64,000 nt of DNA from Halobacillus faecis (GTDB taxonomy: Bacteria; Bacillota; Bacilli; Bacillales; Halobacillaceae). Of this stretch, positions 59,424 to 64,000 are shown in pieces. The DNA is taken from assembly GCF_007991335.1 (NCBI RefSeq), contig NZ_BJYD01000026.1, forward strand, positions 62,001 through 126,000, written 5' to 3'. The stretch's first letter is position 1. The number at the start of each line of letters is the position of its first letter. The notes under the pieces are model-generated. The model was not told the origin of the DNA, did no database searches, and saw only the letters and a list, made by a program, of their open reading frames with translations. A program made the position numbers and the translations under genes.

Positions 59424-60605
59424 CTAGCTGACATTGGGTTGAATTTTATAATCTTGTAGTCTTTCAATCATCGGTTCCGCAGCTCCGTGAATGTTCCCCA
59501 CGCCATAAATGACACGGTCTTTCATCATGCCGGACAGCACCTCAATGATTTGATCCGTCGTCTGCCCTTCAAGATCAAGCAGGTTGTCGACTTTAATTTT
59601 TCCTTCTTCTACAGCCGTTACAATCGGTTCGGTCGTTTCACCAATCAAAATAAGGGTATCAGTAGGAATATAAGGAAGAACATCTTCTGCGAACTGCTCT
59701 GTTCGATCGACCCGGTCTTCCCGGCAGTTCATGATAACGATAGGATTTTCTGTCGGGTAGCCTAAAAATTCGACCCTCTTCCAAATGTTGATCGTTGACA
59801 CCGCGTCATTGGCTGCAAATCCATTGACGAAATAAGAAGGACGTTCGTAATTCCCCATTGGGAGAATTCTCATAGCTCCCGGGTCGGGCTGTGCATTGAG
59901 CATGCCGCGATAAGCTGTGTCTTCATCAATTCCAATCGCCTGGGCAACACCCAAGGCAAGCGACGCATTTTCAGGGAAGACCATGTACTCGAACTTCCTT
60001 AAGTAGGAGTCTGGAATTTTACTGTTATCCGCGACAATCACCTCTGTATTTCTCTTCGCTGCTTCCTCTTTATAGAAATCAACGTAAGGGCCTTCCGAAA
60101 TGATGAGGTGCCCATTATATGGAATCGTTGCCGTAAAGGATTCCGCCACTTCATCCAGTGTCGGTCCCAAAACATCCATATGGTCTTCGAGTACGTTAAC
60201 GATGACACCAATGTTTGCCTGGAGCATTTTTTCCTGGAAGGTCACTTGATAATCAGGGTTTACCGCCATACATTCACTGACGAGTGCCTCTGCGCCCCGA
60301 TCGACCGATTCTTTGACGACCATCCGCTGTTCACGGATATTCGGTCCTTCAGGGCGACGTTTAATCGGTAATTCTTCGGGCGTATCCCAAAAGATCATTC
60401 TGGCTGATGTTCCTGTTGTTTTGCCTATTGTTTTATAGCCCGCTTCTTTCACAATTCCAGTGGTTAACCGTGTGACCGTGGACTTTCCCCGTACACCGTT
60501 AATGTTCACCCGAATAGGAAGAGCTTCTATATTCTTCTTATGCTGGCGCCATTCATAGAGGCCAATCATAAGAATCGTGATCAACACAATAGGAATTAAT
60601 AGCAT
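59424..60605 (-). CDS. pgsB: Poly-gamma-glutamate ligase PgsB/CapB
   Basis: 393 residues, the size of Bacillus PgsB. One N-terminal membrane segment, then a Mur-ligase-type ATPase: IRVNINGVRGKSTVTRLTTG (P-loop at 36-43), KTIGKTTGTSARMIFWDT, VSECMAVNPDYQVTFQEKML and NVLEDHMDVLGPTLDEVAES. It activates the gamma-carboxyl of glutamate with ATP to extend the chain. First gene of the operon, with a clear SigA promoter upstream. Confidence 0.95.
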   Translation of the reverse strand: MLLIPIVLITILMIGLYEWRQHKKNIEALPIRVNINGVRGKSTVTRLTTGIVKEAGYKTIGKTTGTSARMIFWDTPEELPIKRRPEGPNIREQRMVVKESVDRGAEALVSECMAVNPDYQVTFQEKMLQANIGVIVNVLEDHMDVLGPTLDEVAESFTATIPYNGHLIISEGPYVDFYKEEAAKRNTEVIVADNSKIPDSYLRKFEYMVFPENASLALGVAQAIGIDEDTAYRGMLNAQPDPGAMRILPMGNYERPSYFVNGFAANDAVSTINIWKRVEFLGYPTENPIVIMNCREDRVDRTEQFAEDVLPYIPTDTLILIGETTEPIVTAVEEGKIKVDNLLDLEGQTTDQIIEVLSGMMKDRVIYGVGNIHGAAEPMIERLQDYKIQPNVS

Positions 60606-60647
60606 GTGTGTTCACTTCCTCTTCTCGTTTTCTATTAAGCTTCACAT

Positions 60648-60676
60648 AGTATAAGTTAGTCGAGTATATTCGACAA
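60648..60676 (-). promoter_or_regulatory. SigA promoter of the pgs operon
   Basis: On the minus strand TTGTCG (forward 60671-60676), 17 bases, then TATACT (forward 60648-60653), about 40 bases ahead of pgsB. GTCGAATATACTCGAC in the spacer is an imperfect inverted repeat and could be an operator. Confidence 0.7.
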
Positions 60677-61001
60677 CCGTATAATCGAATATTTTACAAA
60701 AAAAAACATCTGATGATGTCTGAAACTAGTAAAATTTACCCGATTAAAAAAAACACTGGTAATAAAATACCAAACAACCCTGGTAGTGTAAAGCACTTGT
60801 AAACGTTTTATTAGAAAAGATATACAATTTTTCGACCTCTACCCCAAGATTACGCTTACAAGTTACATCTCCCTCGTGATTTCCAAATAATCAGAACTAT
60901 AACTTTATAAAACTACAAAAACCACGAAATTTCTACCATTTTTTTCATAGTTTCATGTATAATACAAGCATATCTGACCCAGGAAGAAAGGCGGGAGCAA
61001 A
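60677..61001. other. Divergent promoter region between pgsB and the TPR protein
   Basis: TATAAT at 60958-60963 lies about 40 bases ahead of the TPR protein ATG but has no strong -35. TGTAAACGTTTT at 60798-60809 is a partial match to the catabolite-responsive (cre) consensus. Otherwise AT-rich. Confidence 0.4.
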
Positions 61002-62942
61002 ATGAATGTAAAAGTTATGCTTTTACTCGTTGCCGGTGTATTAATTATCGGGGGCGGCACTTTTTTTACATACCAGGCCGTCGGGGCCAACTCGATCGAC
61101 AGTACGTATCAAAAAGCTGTGGAGGCTTATAAGGAAGAGTCCTACAAAGAAAGCGCTGAACTATTCGAAGCGGTTATAAGGAAAGAACCGGGACATGTCG
61201 ATGCAAGACTTGGACTTGCAGACGTCTACATCGCCATGGGCGGACATGAGCAGGCTGTTCAGACACTAACAGAGGGTTTTTATGAAACTCCTGATGAGGA
61301 GCGCATTTATCTCCGTCTTGCTGATATCCATTTCAGCGAGAACGATGCACGCAAGGGTTACGAAGTACTCCAAAAAGGAATGGAGCTTTCCCCTGGGGAA
61401 ACTCAGGAGATTCAAAAAGCTATGAAAGAATTTGAGGATAATCTCTCTATCCAAGCTGAGAGGAAACGAGTTCAGAAAGACCATTCCATGGAACTGGCGT
61501 TAACATGGGAAAATCCGAAGGGGGAAGCTACCCCATTGGAAGCTGACTGGTCAATCGAGAACGAAAACACTAGCGAGCTCCAAGAGGGAACAAAAGAGGT
61601 GTCTCTTCAGGCTGCGCAGCTTGGAGAGGTTGAAGTGTCTGCGGCTTTCGGTTCATATAAGAAGATTGTAACCATCGAGGTCGTTCAACAATTGCTTCAC
61701 AGCATCGAAGTCACTCCTGAAGAAATTGATCCGTTATCTATTGGAGAGTCCGTGGAGCTGACTGTCAAAGGTTTTGATGCAGATGCTAACGATATGGAAA
61801 TCAAACCAGAGTGGTCGATTGCGAAAAGCTTATTTGACATCAATATTCGCCCGGACCAAACCGCTGTACTGACAGCACAGGAAGAAGGGAAAGATACACT
61901 AACCATTAAGTTTGAAGATTTTGAAGAACAAATGGATGTGTTTGTAGAAGGCGCAAACAAATATATTCAAACAAAAGTGGATGGACAAGGAGTCGTAACT
62001 GTTTTTCCGAATAAAGAAAACTACACGCCTGGAGAGGACATCAGCATAGAAGCAAGCCCTGCGACAGGATATGAATTTGTCCGGTGGGAAGGGGATGTAT
62101 CGGGAGCCAGCAATCCACAACATATGACCATCGAAGATCATATGCGTGTCACGGCCGTGTTCGAACCGATTAAGCATAATCTTGCCCTAAGCAAAGAAGG
62201 GCAGGGAGATATTTACAGGGACACTTTAGAAACCACCTTTGCCCATATGGAGAAGGTTTCTCTCCGCGCCCGCCCAAAAGAAGGATGGACATTCGTAGGT
62301 TGGGAAGGGGCTCTTAATGACACAAACCCTAACCTTGTCATCGAGATGGATGCCGACAAAAGCCTACACGCTGTATTCAAGAAAAAAGAACAGCCGACAG
62401 AAAATGACGCAGATCCCGTTGATGAGTCTCAACCTTCTGAAGAACCGGAAGAGCCGGAAGCACCAGCTACTTACCAGTTGAATATCAAGAAGGATGGAGA
62501 GGGACACGTTCAAAAGAATCCTTCCGGAAGTCAGTTCAATAAAGGCACGAAAGTACAATTAACAGCTGTACCGGCAGAAGGATGGGTATTCAATGGTTGG
62601 AGTGGATCTGTCACACATTCCAGCACCAATCTATCGGTCACGATGAATGGAAACAAGACTGTCACGGCTCATTTCAAGAAAAAGCCTGAACCAAAACCTG
62701 AACCCGTAACCTATATGTTGAACCTTTCCGTGGTTGGAGAAGGAACCGTTCAAACCTCTCAACGTGAATACAAAGCCGGTCAAACGGCTCAAATCCAAGC
62801 GGTCCCGGCAGAAGGATGGACGTTTGTACGATGGAAAGGGAGTCATACGAGTACATCTGCCAGTGCTTCCATTCTCATGGATACGAATAAAGATATGATT
62901 GCCGTATTTGAAGAACAAAAAGAAGAGACGGCACCTGAATGA
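61002..62942 (+). CDS. Membrane-anchored TPR protein with four InlB-B-like repeats
   Basis: 646 residues, RBS AAAGGCGGGAG. N-terminal membrane anchor or signal (VMLLLVAGVLIIGGGTFFTY), TPR repeats at about 36-140 (YKESAELFEAVIRKEPGHVD), a region with two Ig-like (BIG-type) stretches at about 150-320, then four repeats of the Flg_new/InlB-B type at about 322-392, 394-464, 492-562 and 571-640. Each repeat has a GY/GW-x-F-x-x-W-x-G motif and ends in a TAVF/HAVF/TAHF/IAVF strand; an acidic Pro/Glu linker separates repeats 2 and 3. It is likely an extracellular surface protein for protein or glycan contact. Divergent from the pgs operon, with a terminator after it. Exact role unknown. Confidence 0.85.
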   Translation: MNVKVMLLLVAGVLIIGGGTFFTYQAVGANSIDSTYQKAVEAYKEESYKESAELFEAVIRKEPGHVDARLGLADVYIAMGGHEQAVQTLTEGFYETPDEERIYLRLADIHFSENDARKGYEVLQKGMELSPGETQEIQKAMKEFEDNLSIQAERKRVQKDHSMELALTWENPKGEATPLEADWSIENENTSELQEGTKEVSLQAAQLGEVEVSAAFGSYKKIVTIEVVQQLLHSIEVTPEEIDPLSIGESVELTVKGFDADANDMEIKPEWSIAKSLFDINIRPDQTAVLTAQEEGKDTLTIKFEDFEEQMDVFVEGANKYIQTKVDGQGVVTVFPNKENYTPGEDISIEASPATGYEFVRWEGDVSGASNPQHMTIEDHMRVTAVFEPIKHNLALSKEGQGDIYRDTLETTFAHMEKVSLRARPKEGWTFVGWEGALNDTNPNLVIEMDADKSLHAVFKKKEQPTENDADPVDESQPSEEPEEPEAPATYQLNIKKDGEGHVQKNPSGSQFNKGTKVQLTAVPAEGWVFNGWSGSVTHSSTNLSVTMNGNKTVTAHFKKKPEPKPEPVTYMLNLSVVGEGTVQTSQREYKAGQTAQIQAVPAEGWTFVRWKGSHTSTSASASILMDTNKDMIAVFEEQKEETAPE

Positions 62943-62954
62943 AACATTCATTTG

Positions 62955-62990
62955 AAAGCTCCCGTTTATGAAACGGGAGCTTTTTTTATG
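62955..62990 (+). terminator. Terminator of the TPR protein gene
   Basis: AAAGCTCCCGTTT-ATG-AAACGGGAGCTTT followed by TTTTT, a strong rho-independent terminator. Confidence 0.9.
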
Positions 62991-63063
62991 AGATTCTGAT
63001 CTTACGTCAACTAAATCCGCAGCAGACAGACGTCATGATTTGCTTTTTCTACCTCAGGGACCA

Positions 63064-63519
63064 TTACTGAGAAACTTCATTTCCTTGTACATAGGTACTG
63101 GTAGACTTCTCGGGAACGTGATGAGTGACATACGTACCTGCGATAAAATCATGAATTGCTCGCTTATCCTCACGAATTCCCACCATACACGCACTGACGA
63201 TCAGGCCAATTCCTAAAGTAGTCGCATAAACCAGGGTTCCGATAAGCTCTCGCAACAACATCTGCTTGATCCCTACCTCTGAACCATCCTTCTGTACTAT
63301 ACGAATTCCGGTTGCTTTTTTCCCTACCGTATACCCGTACCATACAATCGGCAGAACAATGAAATATACTGTGTTCAAAATATCTAGAGGGCTGTAATCT
63401 CTAAAGAACTCTCCATAAATGACATAAGTGAGCAGGGAGAAGATAACACCTAGGATAATCCCATCCAGTAACCGGGCAGCAAAGCGTGCCCAAAACCCTG
63501 CAGGTTGTTTGATGTCCAT
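63064..63519 (-). CDS. RDD family membrane protein
   Basis: 151 residues from the ATG at 63519, 4 bases after AAAGGAGATGG; the frame is open to 63585 without a better RBS. GFWARFAARLLDGIILGVIF is the RDD signature (Arg-Asp near the first helix). Four hydrophobic helices follow, with WYGYTVGKKATGIRIVQKDG between helices 2 and 3. Some RDD proteins are cation/H+ or Na+ antiporters in halophiles, but many are uncharacterised. Monocistronic by appearance. Confidence 0.85.
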   Translation of the reverse strand: MDIKQPAGFWARFAARLLDGIILGVIFSLLTYVIYGEFFRDYSPLDILNTVYFIVLPIVWYGYTVGKKATGIRIVQKDGSEVGIKQMLLRELIGTLVYATTLGIGLIVSACMVGIREDKRAIHDFIAGTYVTHHVPEKSTSTYVQGNEVSQ

Positions 63520-63720
63520 GCTTCCATCTCCTTTTTCGTAGTTAAGGTGTATATACCACATTTTGGAATTTTTAGTCCTTTCCATATGGTCCCCTTATCA
63601 CGCACCTAGGAAATGTAAAAGTACATATAATAATTCAATCCTGACTTAATATCCGTTATTGTGTGTGACTGACCTCCTGTGTGAGCTTCTTATCCTCTTA
63701 CGCGCGCGTTTGAAATAAAA

Positions 63721-63752
63721 AAAGCGCAAGCCCTATTACAGGCTTGCGCTTT
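63721..63752 (-). terminator. Terminator of gnd
   Basis: AAAGCGCAAGCC pairs with GGCTTGCGCTTT around 8 bases; T-run on the minus strand (forward A-run 63715-63723). Confidence 0.9.
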
Positions 63753-63762
63753 TCGATTTGTA

Positions 63763-64000
63763 CTATCCGTTAATCCAATCGGTATGGAATGTACCTTCTT
63801 TATCAATACGCTGATATGTGTGCGCACCGAAGTAGTCACGCTGTGCTTGCAGCAAGTTCGCTGGAAGCTTGGCTGTACGGTAGCTGTCGTAGTAAGCTAG
63901 GGCACTTGAGAATGCAGGTACCGGTACACCGTTTTGAATCGCAAGAGCGAGTGTTTCACGAAGCTCTTTTTGATAAGAAACAGCGATATCCTGGAAGTAA
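63763..64000 (-). CDS. gnd: 6-phosphogluconate dehydrogenase, C-terminal part (partial)
   Basis: The minus-strand frame from the window edge reads [20 protein letters not shown], then [34 protein letters not shown] and FHTDWING before TAG at 63763-63765. This is the highly conserved C-terminal substrate-binding tail of decarboxylating 6-phosphogluconate dehydrogenase of the oxidative pentose phosphate pathway. The first ~390 residues are outside the window. Confidence 0.95.
   Translation of the reverse strand, partial: YFQDIAVSYQKELRETLALAIQNGVPVPAFSSALAYYDSYRTAKLPANLLQAQRDYFGAHTYQRIDKEGTFHTDWING

Noticed and set aside
60798-60811. TGTAAACGTTTTAT as a CcpA (cre) site
   Set aside because: The last two consensus bases (CA) do not match and the position, far upstream of both divergent genes, is poor; kept only as a note in the intergenic entry.

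Overview
The window looks like a chromosomal segment of a motile, Gram-positive, spore-former-type Bacillaceae, most likely a halophilic or halotolerant marine relative such as Halobacillus or Pontibacillus. The genus is inference. The grounds are strong AGGAGG-type ribosome binding sites, frequent GTG/TTG starts, SAM-I (S-box) riboswitches, a SigD-type flagellin promoter, a YveK/YwqD/YwqE-like tyrosine-kinase system, a Bacillus-type pgsBCAE operon and DUF6241-type proteins.

Layout. 1-5.4 kb: the end of an unknown gene; an orphan flagellin gene (minus strand) carrying a von Willebrand A (VWA) domain in its variable region, behind a SigD-type promoter; and a secreted protein with a PPC-like domain and three cell-wall-binding (CWB2) repeats. 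5.4-12.2 kb: a plus-strand catabolic operon led by two complete tandem SAM-I riboswitches, each with its own terminator. It encodes a thiolase, an acetoacetyl-CoA synthetase-like ligase, a Cys-less thiolase-fold (Ltp2/aldolase-like) protein with its DUF35 zinc-ribbon/OB partner, a 31-residue membrane peptide and a sodium:solute symporter. 12.6-18.6 kb: a minus-strand set of unusual genes (HExxH zincin, Cys-rich protein, RlaP-like nucleotidyltransferase), then a Ycf46-type AAA+ ATPase divergent from a membrane protein.

18.6-33 kb is a decaying accessory region. It has three DUF6241 paralogues duplicated with their upstream regions, four copies of a 58-residue protein gene (one intact, three broken), a REP-associated tyrosine transposase (RAYT) with dispersed REP-like hairpins, a second family of intergenic stem-loops with paired base changes, broken yifB/comM, aldehyde dehydrogenase, IS4 transposase, ugd and rmlB remnants, and small genes including a 37-residue Cys-rich peptide.

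31.3-55.1 kb is a Wzx/Wzy-type exopolysaccharide locus on the minus strand. It has a BY-kinase module (chain-length regulator, kinase, PHP phosphatase), an EpsC/PglF-like dehydratase, GalU, a DegT aminotransferase, an initiating sugar transferase, CapE-CapF-CapG for UDP-L-FucNAc, glycosyltransferases, polymerase, flippase and Ugd. An unusual GNAT / PLP-enzyme / ATP-grasp trio sits in the middle. By eye the 33-48 kb core is much more AT-rich than the 6-12 kb operon, consistent with transfer. 55.4-60.7 kb is a poly-gamma-glutamate locus (pgsB-pgsC-pgsA-pgsE plus a CapD-like gamma-glutamyltransferase). The cell therefore probably makes both a polysaccharide and a polyglutamate surface layer. Divergent from it is a TPR protein with four InlB-B-like repeats, followed by an RDD membrane protein and the 3' end of gnd.
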